The notes below the pieces were generated by a model. It did not search any database. It saw only the letters and a program-made list of their open reading frames with translations, and was not told the DNA's origin. Source: Paenibacillus sp. FSL R5-0623 (GTDB lineage Bacteria > Bacillota > Bacilli > Paenibacillales > Paenibacillaceae). Taken from it: a stretch of 64,000 bases of DNA. Shown here piece by piece: positions 18,145 to 26,398 of the stretch. The position numbers and the translations under genes are program-made. The stretch is from contig NZ_CP150233.1 in assembly GCF_037974265.1 (NCBI RefSeq), forward strand, positions 1,922,001 through 1,986,000, given 5' to 3'. Positions within the stretch are counted from its first letter, which is position 1. Every line of letters starts with the position of its first letter.

Positions 18145-19605
18145 ATGTCCATTCGGTTAAGACTAACCGCATGGTATTCTGGCATTTTGGCGGCTGTTCT
18201 GATCTTTTGGGGCGTTGTAATCTATGCCTTTGTTTATTTTAACTCCTATCAGGAAGTCGAACAGCAATTGAAGGTGAAGAGTACCCGGATTACGGAACAG
18301 ATTGGTGTTAATCCTCTTTCACAGTCGCTGGATCTGGACCCATTTACAGAGAGTCAGCTGCAGGAGGCACAAATCTATATTCAACTCTGGGATTATCAGA
18401 GTCGTTCTGGCAGAATTTCCGGTAATATGGAGAAATTGCAGATTCAGTTTCCGGTATTAAAAGCCAATGAAATTCTTGAAAAGCGTGGCATATCCAAGAT
18501 CTATGTGGACGGTACACCGTTTCTGGTGAATCAGCTTCCTCTTTCTCTTCAGGGGACCAATGAAGTACGTGGAATTCTCCAGGTTGGTGCGAATGTAAGT
18601 TCACAGGAGCGCTTGCTGGAAGCGTTACTTAATATTTTGGTTTTTGGCTGGCTGGTGGCTATGGCATTGGCTATAACCTCAGGTCTCGTTCTGGCCCGGA
18701 AGTCGATGCGTCCGCTCGTGAATGTCATTGATGCCGCGAACCAGATTCAATCGGGAGATGACTTAAGTGTACGTATTCAATATGCAGGGCCTAAGGATGA
18801 GATCGGGCGTCTGATTGAAACGGTGAATAATATGCTTGAACGTACAGAACTGTCATTCCGTGGTTTGGAGGAGACGAATGCTGCCCAGCGCCGCTTTGTA
18901 TCCGATGCATCGCATGAACTGCGTACACCGCTGACCACTATACGGGGGAACGTGGACTTCCTGAAGAAGTTATGGGATCAGGAGGGAACCGACCGACCGA
19001 ATCTGGATGAGGAGACCGTCAAACAAATGTCGCTGGAAGCCATTGAAGACATGGCGGACGAGGGGAAACGTATGAGCAGGCTGATCAGCGACATGTTATC
19101 GCTGGCGAGAGCGGATACGGGTCAGAAAATTGAATTGAACCCGATCCCGCTGCAGATTCTCGTACAGGAAGTGGCACGCAGAGCACAATTTCTGGATCGT
19201 CAGGCAGACTGGCTTCCAGGAGACTTTTCCATCCTGAACGGCATTTATGTGAACGGTAGCAAGGACTATCTGCAACAAATGCTGTTTATTTTCATCGAAA
19301 ATGCGTTTAAATACACACCTGAAGGCTCTGTGACGCTGGATGCCGTATTATACAAGGGACAGGTGGGACTACGCATCAGCGACACCGGTATTGGAATGGA
19401 TCGGGACGAAGTGCCTTTCATATTTGATCGCTTCTATCGGGCAGATGAATCCCGCGGGGCTACACCAGGCATAGGTCTGGGACTTTCGATTGCGAAGTGG
19501 ATTATTGAGGAACACCATGGATCGGTTGAGGTTGTGACCAGACGTGGAGAAGGAACCACATTTATTATCTGGTTGCCGGTTGTCTTTGCTCCGCCTATCG
19601 AATAA
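18145..19605 (+). CDS. Sensor histidine kinase paired with the OmpR-type regulator
   Basis: A 486-residue kinase: transmembrane helix 1 (about 10-33), a 130-residue extracytoplasmic sensor region, transmembrane helix 2 (about 160-182), HAMP, HisKA with the phospho-His in [16 protein letters not shown], and HATPase_c with N box [13 protein letters not shown] and G boxes DTGIGM and [15 protein letters not shown] 18145 is preferred because GAGGTG lies 9 nt upstream; a GTG 12 nt earlier overlaps that site. The large sensor domain differs from the intramembrane type of LiaS. Confidence 0.9.
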   Translation: MSIRLRLTAWYSGILAAVLIFWGVVIYAFVYFNSYQEVEQQLKVKSTRITEQIGVNPLSQSLDLDPFTESQLQEAQIYIQLWDYQSRSGRISGNMEKLQIQFPVLKANEILEKRGISKIYVDGTPFLVNQLPLSLQGTNEVRGILQVGANVSSQERLLEALLNILVFGWLVAMALAITSGLVLARKSMRPLVNVIDAANQIQSGDDLSVRIQYAGPKDEIGRLIETVNNMLERTELSFRGLEETNAAQRRFVSDASHELRTPLTTIRGNVDFLKKLWDQEGTDRPNLDEETVKQMSLEAIEDMADEGKRMSRLISDMLSLARADTGQKIELNPIPLQILVQEVARRAQFLDRQADWLPGDFSILNGIYVNGSKDYLQQMLFIFIENAFKYTPEGSVTLDAVLYKGQVGLRISDTGIGMDRDEVPFIFDRFYRADESRGATPGIGLGLSIAKWIIEEHHGSVEVVTRRGEGTTFIIWLPVVFAPPIE

Positions 19606-19614
19606 AGGTATAAT
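19586..19614 (+). promoter_or_regulatory. Promoter of ispH
   Basis: TTGCTC (19586-19591), 17 nt, then a consensus TATAAT (19609-19614), overlapping the end of the kinase gene. Confidence 0.55.
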
Positions 19615-19672
19615 ATACAGGACTGCAATTACATCGGCAACGTTGCCGAGAAAGAAAGCGGGTGGCAACCAA

Positions 19673-20626
19673 GTGGAAGTACTACGAATTTCGCCGCGGG
19701 GATATTGTTACGGCGTTGTGGATGCGATGGTGCTCGCGCGTCAAGCGGCACGCAATCTGGATTTACCACGACCTATTTATATATTGGGTATGATTGTGCA
19801 TAACCAACATGTGACGGATTCCTTTGAAGATGAAGGTATTATTACATTGGATGGTCCGAACCGGATGGATATTTTGAGCCAAGTGGAGAGTGGCACGATT
19901 ATTTTCACAGCTCATGGTGTATCTCCTGAAGTGCGTAAGCTGGCACGGGATAAAGGATTGACAACAGTGGATGCAACATGCCCTGATGTGACCAAGACAC
20001 ATGATCTCATTCGCGAAAAGACAGCAGAAGGTTATCAGATTATTTATATTGGTAAAAGGAATCATCCTGAACCAGAAGGTGCTGTTGGCGTTGCGCCAGA
20101 CCTCGTTCACCTGATCGAGAAGGAAGAAGAGATCGATGGACTGAACGTTCCTTCAGGCAAAATCCTCATTACGAATCAGACAACGATGAGCCAGTGGGAT
20201 ATCAAACACATTATGAGTCGTCTGCTGGAGAAATTCCCGGGCGCAGAAATTCATAATGAAATATGCCTGGCTACTCAGGTTCGTCAGGAAGCTGTCGCGG
20301 AACAGGCAGGTCAAGCGGACTTAGTTATCGTGGTGGGTGATCCTCGCAGCAATAACTCTAACCGTCTGGCACAAGTGTCGGAGGAGATTGCGGGTGTTAC
20401 GGCCTACCGTGTATCCGATGTTTCCGAGATTCAGCAAGAATGGCTGAAAGGTGTAAATAAGGTGGCGGTTACTTCGGGTGCATCAACACCAACACCGATC
20501 ACGAAGGAAGTTATCCTTTACCTGGAGCAGTATGAACATGACAAGCCGGAGACGTGGGAAATCAAACGTACCGTGAACATGAGCAAACTGCTGCCTCCAG
20601 TTAGAGAAAAAACACGTACACCTTAG
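19673..20626 (+). CDS. ispH: 4-hydroxy-3-methylbut-2-enyl diphosphate reductase
   Basis: A 317-residue iron-sulfur enzyme making IPP and DMAPP in the last step of the MEP isoprenoid route. The three cluster-binding cysteines are visible: C12 (RGYCYGV), the Cys of [11 protein letters not shown] and the Cys of [11 protein letters not shown]. The [10 protein letters not shown] segment near the C-terminus also fits. The start is GTG 19673, giving the family N-terminus [14 protein letters not shown], with GGGTGG about 8 nt upstream; the longer frame from 19544 overlaps the preceding gene and lies upstream of the promoter. Confidence 0.95.
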   Translation: MEVLRISPRGYCYGVVDAMVLARQAARNLDLPRPIYILGMIVHNQHVTDSFEDEGIITLDGPNRMDILSQVESGTIIFTAHGVSPEVRKLARDKGLTTVDATCPDVTKTHDLIREKTAEGYQIIYIGKRNHPEPEGAVGVAPDLVHLIEKEEEIDGLNVPSGKILITNQTTMSQWDIKHIMSRLLEKFPGAEIHNEICLATQVRQEAVAEQAGQADLVIVVGDPRSNNSNRLAQVSEEIAGVTAYRVSDVSEIQQEWLKGVNKVAVTSGASTPTPITKEVILYLEQYEHDKPETWEIKRTVNMSKLLPPVREKTRTP

Positions 20627-20686
20627 GGCACAGCTAATGTAAAAGTAATCTAAGTGTGTGTGAATTGCAAACGAGACGTGAATGAG

Positions 20687-20743
20687 AAGAATCCTGTTAC
20701 GCAGATATCCGAATGTCGGAGCCTGTGGGGCAGGATTCTTTTT
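20687..20743 (+). terminator. Intrinsic terminator of ispH
   Basis: The arms AAGAATCCTG and CAGGATTCTT are followed by TTT. Confidence 0.8.
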
Positions 20744-20767
20744 GTATATGGATAAGGAATGTGTACC

Positions 20768-20796
20768 TTGACGCAATAAGAGAACTATGGTATATT
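20768..20796 (+). promoter_or_regulatory. Promoter of the DAHP synthase gene
   Basis: TTGACG (20768-20773), 17 nt, TATATT (20791-20796). A perfect 7-bp dyad, GCTTAAA (20814-20820) and TTTAAGC (20833-20839), lies just downstream in the roughly 115-nt leader and could be an operator. Confidence 0.6.
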
Positions 20797-20917
20797 CACT
20801 TTAACGGATAAAAGCTTAAAAGCGAACAAGCGTTTAAGCGCGACAGGATTTTTATGTTTAATCAGACGCACGTTAAGAAATGATTGTGCTCTCATACAAG
20901 GAAGGATGGGAATTAAT

Positions 20918-21982
20918 ATGATCGTTATTGCAGGCAAGGCTACACCGGAGGAACAGATTCAGGATATCGTTGCAGTTATTGAAAAAGAAGGGCTTCAGGT
21001 GCATATCTCTCGCGGAGAGGATCGTACTATCATTGGTTTGATTGGTAAAGTTGAACCTAAAATGCAAGAGCATCTTCGCCAAATGAAAGGTGTAGAGAAT
21101 GTCGTGAAAATCTCGAAGTCCTACAAATTGGCAAGCCGCGACTTCCATCCGGAAGATACGGTGATCTCCATCAAAGGTGTAGATATCGGCGGAAAAGAAC
21201 TTGTTGTCATGGGCGGACCATGTGCGGTTGAATCCGCTGCACAGATTGATGAGATTGCAGGGCTTGTGAAAGCTGCTGGTGGGCAAGTGTTACGTGGTGG
21301 TGCATTTAAGCCTCGTACGGGTCCTTACAGCTTCCAGGGAACGGGTGTAGAAGGATTGATCATGATGGCTGAAGCAGGCAAGAAACATGATCTGCTGACC
21401 ATTACAGAAGTCATGACACCTGAGTATGTGGATATTTGCGCCGAGTACGCAGATATTCTGCAAGTAGGTACACGTAACATGCAGAACTTTGACCTGCTCC
21501 GCAAATTGGGTGAGTGTGGCAAACCGGTATTGTTGAAACGTGGCTTCAGTGCGACATACGATGAGTTGTTAAATGCGGCTGAATACATTCTTGCGGGTGG
21601 TAACCCAAATGTCATGCTGTGTGAGCGTGGTATTCGTACGTTTGAATCCTACACACGGAATACGCTGGATCTGTCAGCGATCCCTGTTCTACAGTCTCTG
21701 AGCCATTTGCCGGTTATATCTGACCCGAGCCATGGTACTGGACGACGTGAACTGGTGGAACCGATGACAAAAGCTTCCGTTGCTGCGGGTGCCAATGGCT
21801 TGATCATTGAAATGCATACCGATCCGGATAACTCCATGACAGGAGATGGTGTGCAATCCTTGTTCCCTGATCAATTCGCTAACCTGTTGCAGGATCTGGA
21901 GAAATTGGCACCAATCGTGGGTAAATCATTCAGCACAGCCAAACAACCAGCTGAATTTTTCCCGGCACGTGTAGGCGTGTAA
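20918..21982 (+). CDS. aroF: 3-deoxy-7-phosphoheptulonate synthase (type I-beta, with regulatory N-terminus)
   Basis: A 354-residue enzyme condensing PEP and erythrose 4-phosphate, first step of the shikimate path. Residues 1-70 (MIVIAGKATPEEQIQDIV, then HISRGEDRTIIGLIG) form the ferredoxin/ACT-like domain seen in Thermotoga-type DAHP synthase, which carries feedback inhibition by aromatic amino acids; B. subtilis AroA has a chorismate mutase there instead. The catalytic barrel begins at SYKLASRDFHPEDTVI and holds GGPCAVES, KPRTGPYSFQG, GTRNMQNF and SDPSHGTGRRE. ATG 20918 is preferred over 20906 because AAGGAAGG precedes it at a workable distance. Confidence 0.93.
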   Translation: MIVIAGKATPEEQIQDIVAVIEKEGLQVHISRGEDRTIIGLIGKVEPKMQEHLRQMKGVENVVKISKSYKLASRDFHPEDTVISIKGVDIGGKELVVMGGPCAVESAAQIDEIAGLVKAAGGQVLRGGAFKPRTGPYSFQGTGVEGLIMMAEAGKKHDLLTITEVMTPEYVDICAEYADILQVGTRNMQNFDLLRKLGECGKPVLLKRGFSATYDELLNAAEYILAGGNPNVMLCERGIRTFESYTRNTLDLSAIPVLQSLSHLPVISDPSHGTGRRELVEPMTKASVAAGANGLIIEMHTDPDNSMTGDGVQSLFPDQFANLLQDLEKLAPIVGKSFSTAKQPAEFFPARVGV

Positions 21983-22015
21983 TAAGAATTTCATAATCAA
22001 GGTCTGGATCATCAT

Positions 22016-22074
22016 CCGGGCATCTCATCTGGTCTCGTTCATTGCGACGGAATCAGATAGATGCTCGGTTTTTT
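22016..22074 (+). terminator. Intrinsic terminator of the DAHP synthase gene
   Basis: Imperfect long stem (CCGGGCATCT...AGATGCTCGG) followed by six T residues. Confidence 0.75.
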
Positions 22075-22198
22075 GCATATTTTGCAGTTTTGAACGTATT
22101 TATTAATCAATGGTGATAAGAAACATTTATGATGTGAAGTTTTTCCCATGATTTAGGATAAAAAAGGGGTCGCTTTACCGCATTAAACCAGTTAAATG

Positions 22199-22228
22199 TA
22201 TATGAATTTAGTTGTTATATGAATTTAG
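22199..22228 (+). repeat. Two direct repeats upstream of glnA
   Basis: TATATGAATTTAG occurs at 22199-22211 and again at 22216-22228, a 17-bp period, in the AT-rich region upstream of the GlnR-type box. Confidence 0.6.
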
Positions 22229-22241
22229 GTTATTTATAAAA

Positions 22242-22258
22242 TGTGAGTATATCTAACA
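22242..22258 (+). promoter_or_regulatory. GlnR/TnrA-type binding box upstream of glnA
   Basis: TGTGA-N7-TAACA is an exact match to the TGTNA-N7-TNACA consensus for the nitrogen regulators GlnR and TnrA. It is centred about 73 bp upstream of the predicted transcription start, a position more usual for activation than for repression. Confidence 0.75.
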
Positions 22259-22286
22259 TACCTTCAAAAAATACCTTACATAAGTA

Positions 22287-22316
22287 TTGACGATGTCATG
22301 TTTTAAAATTTATAAT
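22287..22316 (+). promoter_or_regulatory. Promoter of glnA
   Basis: TTGACG (22287-22292), 18 nt, TATAAT (22311-22316). Confidence 0.7.
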
Positions 22317-22395
22317 GACGACAGAAAAAAATTCGAATTTAGACATTTTCTTAGTGGGGTTGTTTAATGTTCGGAATATTTGGGAGGACGAATAC

Positions 22396-23820
22396 ATGTC
22401 GGTTGAAAACGTATTGAAATCAATTCAAGAGAACAACATCGAGTGGGTAGATTTTCGTTTTGTAGATTTAGCTGGTCGTGCACATCACATCTCGTTGCCA
22501 GCTTCGGCTGTTGATGCAGACACGTTCGTAAATGGAGTAGCTTTTGACGGTTCTTCTATCCAAGGTTTCCGCGGAATTGAAGAGTCAGATATGGTTATGA
22601 TGCCAGACCCTGAAGCGACTTATGTCGATCCGTTCACTGCACACCCTACATTGAATGTTATGTGTGATATCTTCACTCCGGATGGCGAGCGTTATGAGCG
22701 TGACCCACGTAGCATCGCTGTTAAAGCAGAAGCTTATTTGCAAGAGAGCGGTGTAGGTACAGCGGCATTCTTCGCACCTGAATCCGAGTTCTTCATCTTC
22801 GACGATGTACGTTATGAGAGCGGCACGAACAGCTCTTCCTACTATGTAGATTCCGAGGAAGCTTCATGGAACACCAACCGCAAAGAAGAAGGCGGAAACC
22901 TGGGCTTCAAAGTTCGCACTAAAGGTGGATATGTTCCAGTAGCGCCAGTGGATACACAACAAGATATTCGTAGCGAAATGTGTCGCCTTTTGGAAGAAGC
23001 GGGCCTTTCGATCGAGCGTCATCACCATGAAGTGGCGACAGCGGGACAAGCTGAAATCAACTTCCGTTTTGATACACTGAAGAAAACAGCAGATAACCTG
23101 CTTGCATACAAATACATCGTGCACAACACTGCACGTCAATATGGTAAAGTAGCAACATTCATGCCTAAACCATTGTTCGGTGATAATGGTAGCGGAATGC
23201 ACGTTCACCAATCCATCTTTGATGGCGATTCCCCATTGTTCTATGACAAAGCGGGATATGCTAACCTGAGTGAAATGGCTCTGCACTACATCGGAGGTAT
23301 CCTGTACCATGCTCCGGCACTGATCGCTTTGACTAACCCTAGTACAAACTCATTCAAACGTCTTGTACCTGGTTACGAAGCACCAGTAAACCTGGTTTAT
23401 TCCAAGGGTAACCGTTCCGCAGCAGTTCGTATTCCGGTTGCAGCTGTGACACCAAAAGGTTGTCGTATCGAGTTCCGTACACCAGACTCCACAGCTAACC
23501 CATACTTGGCATTCTCCGCAATGTTGATGGCTGGTCTGGATGGAATCAAACGCAAAATCAATCCAACTGAGCTTGGATATGGTCCGCTCGATAAAAACAT
23601 CTATGACCTGTCTGATGCAGATAAAGAAAACATCCGCAGTGTGCCAGCTTCCCTCGAAGAAGCACTTGATGCATTGGCAGCTGATAACGAGTTCTTGACT
23701 GAAGGCGGCGTATTCACAAAAGAATTCATTGAAAACTACATCAACCTCAAACGTGATGAAGCGAAAGCAGTAGCGATCCGCATTCATCCGCACGAGTACA
23801 GCCTCTACTTCGACTGCTAA
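22396..23820 (+). CDS. glnA: Glutamine synthetase, GSI-beta (E. coli-like) type
   Basis: A 474-residue type I glutamine synthetase, making glutamine from glutamate, ammonia and ATP as a dodecamer. The start at 22396 has GGGAGG 8 nt upstream. The sequence carries the roughly 25-residue insertion with EASWNTNRKEEGGNLGF and the segment APESEFFIFDDVRY that mark the GSI-beta subtype of enterobacteria, plus Tyr403 in KNIYDLSD, aligned with the adenylylation tyrosine loop of E. coli. Most Firmicute GlnA proteins are the shorter GSI-alpha type and sit next to glnR; no glnR is here. A GlnR/TnrA box upstream indicates nitrogen control at transcription. Confidence 0.95.
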   Translation: MSVENVLKSIQENNIEWVDFRFVDLAGRAHHISLPASAVDADTFVNGVAFDGSSIQGFRGIEESDMVMMPDPEATYVDPFTAHPTLNVMCDIFTPDGERYERDPRSIAVKAEAYLQESGVGTAAFFAPESEFFIFDDVRYESGTNSSSYYVDSEEASWNTNRKEEGGNLGFKVRTKGGYVPVAPVDTQQDIRSEMCRLLEEAGLSIERHHHEVATAGQAEINFRFDTLKKTADNLLAYKYIVHNTARQYGKVATFMPKPLFGDNGSGMHVHQSIFDGDSPLFYDKAGYANLSEMALHYIGGILYHAPALIALTNPSTNSFKRLVPGYEAPVNLVYSKGNRSAAVRIPVAAVTPKGCRIEFRTPDSTANPYLAFSAMLMAGLDGIKRKINPTELGYGPLDKNIYDLSDADKENIRSVPASLEEALDALAADNEFLTEGGVFTKEFIENYINLKRDEAKAVAIRIHPHEYSLYFDC

Positions 23821-23855
23821 TCGGTCGGGGTCGGAACAGTTCTTGTTCCAACTTA

Positions 23856-23886
23856 AAGCCTCCGGGACACGCTCTCGGAGGCTTTT
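23856..23886 (+). terminator. Intrinsic terminator of glnA
   Basis: The arms AAGCCTCCG and CGGAGGCTT are followed by TT and a pyrimidine-rich tail. Confidence 0.8.
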
Positions 23887-23974
23887 CCTTGAATTAAACA
23901 ATGTAGTGCTTTAACTTTGCAGGGTGATAAAGGAATTTGATGACCTGAATTCAACACTTCAGTGCATATTGCCC

Positions 23975-24003
23975 TTGAAGCAGATAGAGAATACTGATAT
24001 CAT
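23975..24003 (+). promoter_or_regulatory. Candidate promoter of serC
   Basis: TTGAAG (23975-23980), 17 nt, TATCAT (23998-24003), giving a leader of about 170 nt before the serC start. Confidence 0.45.
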
Positions 24004-24062
24004 AGCGATAATATTTACTTTGAGTGCATTTTGCACAAATCCATAGAGCGACTTCCAATAGG

Positions 24063-24103
24063 TAAGATATAGATCGAAATGATTCAATTCGTCTATATCT
24101 TAT
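24063..24103 (+). promoter_or_regulatory. Long hairpin in the serC leader
   Basis: Arm 24063-24078 (TAAGATATAGA, T, CGAA) pairs with 24088-24103 (TTCG, TCTATATCTTA) with a single bulged T; the loop is 9 nt. There is no U-tract, so it is not a simple terminator. The rest of the 300-bp gap holds nothing else I can name. Confidence 0.45.
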
Positions 24104-24182
24104 ACCCGTGAGCGATTCTAATCGAATTGTGGAAAATGCTGTTTGTATGTCAGAGTTACGGATGGAAAGGGCGGGGGATTTT

Positions 24183-25271
24183 GTGACAAAAAGAGCGTAT
24201 AACTTTAATGCAGGACCTGCGGCGTTACCACTTGAGGTACTGGAGCGTGCACAGGCGGAATTTGTAGATTTTCGTAATACAGGCATGTCGATTATGGAGA
24301 TGTCTCACCGTGGAGCGGTGTATGAGTCTGTACATAATGAAGCTCAGGAGCGGTTGTTGTCGCTTCTAGGCAATCCAAAAGGATACAAGGTTCTCTTTCT
24401 GCAGGGCGGTGCAAGCACTCAGTTCGCGATGTTACCAATGAACCTGCTCGGTGCAGGGCAGACTGCAAGTTACGTGATGACTGGCAGCTGGGCCAAAAAG
24501 GCTCTGTCTGAGGCGAAGTTGATTGGCGAGACACATGTTGCTGCATCTTCAGAAGCAGAGAAGTTTATGAAATTACCGGATGTTTCGAATCTGAGTTTGC
24601 CAGAACGTACGGCTTATGTACATCTGACTTCCAACGAAACGATCGAAGGTACGCAATTCAAGTCGTTCCCGGATACCGGTTCAGTACCTCTGATTGCGGA
24701 TATGTCTAGTGATATTTTCTGTAAACCATTTGACCTTAATCAGTTCGGCATGATCTACGCGGGTGCGCAGAAGAACCTGGGTCCATCCGGAATTACGGTT
24801 GTAATTGCCCGTGAGGAACTGGTGAGCGAATCGCCTAAAACGATTCCAACCATGCTTCGTTACAGCACACATGTAGATAACAATTCCCTGTACAATACGC
24901 CGCCATCCTTCTCGGTATATATGGTGAATGAAGTATTGAAATGGATTGAAGAACAGGGCGGATTGGCTGGTATTGAGCAAAAAAATACGAAAAAAGCGGA
25001 ATTGCTCTATAACACAATTGATGCTTCCGGCGATTTCTACCGTGGTTGTGTGGAACCAGAAGATCGTTCCCTCATGAATGTAACCTTCCGTCTTGCTTCT
25101 GAGGAACTGGAGAAAAAGTTCATCAAGGCATCGGAGGAAGAAGGATTTGTAGGTCTGAAAGGACATCGCAGTGTGGGTGGTCTCCGTGCCTCCATTTATA
25201 ATGCTGCTCCTTATGAGAGTGTTAAGGCACTGACAGACTTCATGAGCCACTTCCAGAAGACAAATGGATAA
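24183..25271 (+). CDS. serC: Phosphoserine aminotransferase
   Basis: A 362-residue class V aminotransferase converting 3-phosphohydroxypyruvate and glutamate to phosphoserine in serine synthesis. Family signatures: N-terminal AYNFNAGPAALPLEVLE, the PLP lysine in MIYAGAQKNLGPSG, and the C-terminal HRSVGGLRASIYNA. GTG 24183 is chosen because it gives the standard N-terminus and follows GGGCGGGGG; the frame is open upstream to 24108. It stands alone, without serA or serB. Confidence 0.93.
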   Translation: MTKRAYNFNAGPAALPLEVLERAQAEFVDFRNTGMSIMEMSHRGAVYESVHNEAQERLLSLLGNPKGYKVLFLQGGASTQFAMLPMNLLGAGQTASYVMTGSWAKKALSEAKLIGETHVAASSEAEKFMKLPDVSNLSLPERTAYVHLTSNETIEGTQFKSFPDTGSVPLIADMSSDIFCKPFDLNQFGMIYAGAQKNLGPSGITVVIAREELVSESPKTIPTMLRYSTHVDNNSLYNTPPSFSVYMVNEVLKWIEEQGGLAGIEQKNTKKAELLYNTIDASGDFYRGCVEPEDRSLMNVTFRLASEELEKKFIKASEEEGFVGLKGHRSVGGLRASIYNAAPYESVKALTDFMSHFQKTNG

Positions 25272-25324
25272 TTAGTAGAGGCACGGTGTGATGGACCTTC
25301 GTGTCTTATCCTGTGCATTACCAG

Positions 25325-25355
25325 AGCCTTCCACATTGACGTGTGGAGGGCTTTT
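25325..25355 (+). terminator. Intrinsic terminator of serC
   Basis: The arms AGCCTTCCACA and TGTGGAGGGCT (with G-U pairs) are followed by TTTT. Confidence 0.8.
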
Positions 25356-25408
25356 CTTTAAGATTAGAGGGTTGTCGTCAACATGAAATGAAAGGAGATT
25401 GAACATAT

Positions 25409-25876
25409 ATGGCTTTACACATCGTTCTGGTTGAACCAGAAATCCCGGCGAACACAGGCAATATTTCGCGTACTTGTGCGGCAACCGGTACCCATCTGCA
25501 TCTCGTACGTCCACTTGGATTTCGAACAGATGATGCTACATTGAAGCGTGCAGGGCTGGACTACTGGCATGCTGTTCATATTGAATACCACGACTCATTC
25601 GCTGAGGTTCAGGAAAAATTTCCGGAAGGTCGTTTCTTCTACGCAACTACGAAGGCGAAAAACCGATACAGTGATTTTAATTTCCAGGATGGAGATTTCC
25701 TCGTTTTTGGTAAAGAGACTAAAGGCCTGCCACCTGAATTAATTGCTGCGAATCCCGATACATGTATGAAAATGCCAATGACTGGTGACGTTAGATCATT
25801 AAATCTATCCAATTCGGCAGCAATTATTGTATATGAAGCGTTGCGCCAGCTCAATTTCCCGGGGTTAGAAGGATAA
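25409..25876 (+). CDS. trmL: tRNA (cytidine/uridine-34-2'-O)-methyltransferase TrmL
   Basis: A 155-residue SPOUT-class methyltransferase that modifies the wobble ribose of leucine tRNAs. Motifs: EPEIPANTGNISRTCAATGT at the N-terminus, the knot region FGKETKGLPPEL and RSLNLSNSAAIIVYEALRQ at the C-terminus. Size is typical of TrmL/CspR. AAAGGAG precedes the ATG by about 11 nt. Confidence 0.94.
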   Translation: MALHIVLVEPEIPANTGNISRTCAATGTHLHLVRPLGFRTDDATLKRAGLDYWHAVHIEYHDSFAEVQEKFPEGRFFYATTKAKNRYSDFNFQDGDFLVFGKETKGLPPELIAANPDTCMKMPMTGDVRSLNLSNSAAIIVYEALRQLNFPGLEG

Positions 25877-25959
25877 ATTCAGGTTATAAATGACGGCTAG
25901 AATTCGGAAAAAAAACATTTTTCAAAAAAAAGGACAAAAAATGTTTATTTCCAGCAGGA

Positions 25960-25979
25960 TTCGACAAAATCTTGGCGAA
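25960..25979 (+). promoter_or_regulatory. Pair of Spo0A-box-like sites in the abrB-like promoter
   Basis: TTCGACA (25960-25966, reverse of TGTCGAA) and TGGCGAA (25973-25979) both fit the Spo0A box TGNCGAA, on opposite strands 13 bp apart. They overlap the -35 region of a likely promoter with -10 TATAAA at 25982-25987. In B. subtilis phosphorylated Spo0A represses abrB. Confidence 0.6.
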
Positions 25980-26043
25980 TCTATAAACATAGTACAAATG
26001 TACCTAGAAATTTAGAGTAAGATAGGAGAGGTGTGCCGTAGCT

Positions 26044-26298
26044 ATGAAGCCAGCTGGAGTAGTTCGCAAAGTTGACCAATTAGGTAGGATCGTATTGCCT
26101 AAATCTTTGCGTAAAAGGTATCAAATGAATGAGGGAGATCCTGTAGAAATCTTAGTACAAGGGGACCATATTATCTTGGAGAGATATCGTCCAAAATGTA
26201 TTTTCTGCGGATCCATCGAGGAAGTCAACGAGTTCAAAGAGCGTTACATATGCGCACAATGTTTAGATGAAATGACTCAGCTTCCACAGCACGGATAA
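26044..26298 (+). CDS. AbrB-family transition-state regulator with C-terminal zinc-ribbon-like tail
   Basis: An 84-residue protein. Residues 1-50 (VVRKVDQLGRIVLPKSLRKRYQMNEGDPVEIL) form the swapped-hairpin AbrB/SpoVT DNA-binding domain. The tail replaces the B. subtilis AbrB C-terminus with two CxxC pairs (CIFCG and CAQC), a likely zinc site. AbrB-type proteins repress post-exponential genes. Spo0A-box-like sites in the promoter support a role at the onset of sporulation. Confidence 0.87.
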   Translation: MKPAGVVRKVDQLGRIVLPKSLRKRYQMNEGDPVEILVQGDHIILERYRPKCIFCGSIEEVNEFKERYICAQCLDEMTQLPQHG

Positions 26299-26303
26299 GA
26301 AAT

Positions 26304-26341
26304 AACGTCATGGGGTCCATTGACCCCGTGGCGTTTTTTTT
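26304..26341 (+). terminator. Intrinsic terminator of the abrB-like gene
   Basis: The core GGGGTC-CATT-GACCCC is extended by flanking pairs (AACG/CGTT) and followed by at least eight T residues. Confidence 0.8.
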
Positions 26342-26398
26342 GTTTTATTCTCAATCGGGTGACATAATTGCAAATTGAAATAAGATAAAATACGTAGA

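Noticed and set aside
19544..19672. Upstream extension of ispH
   Set aside because: It overlaps the kinase gene and lies upstream of the TATAAT promoter; the family N-terminus begins at GTG 19673.
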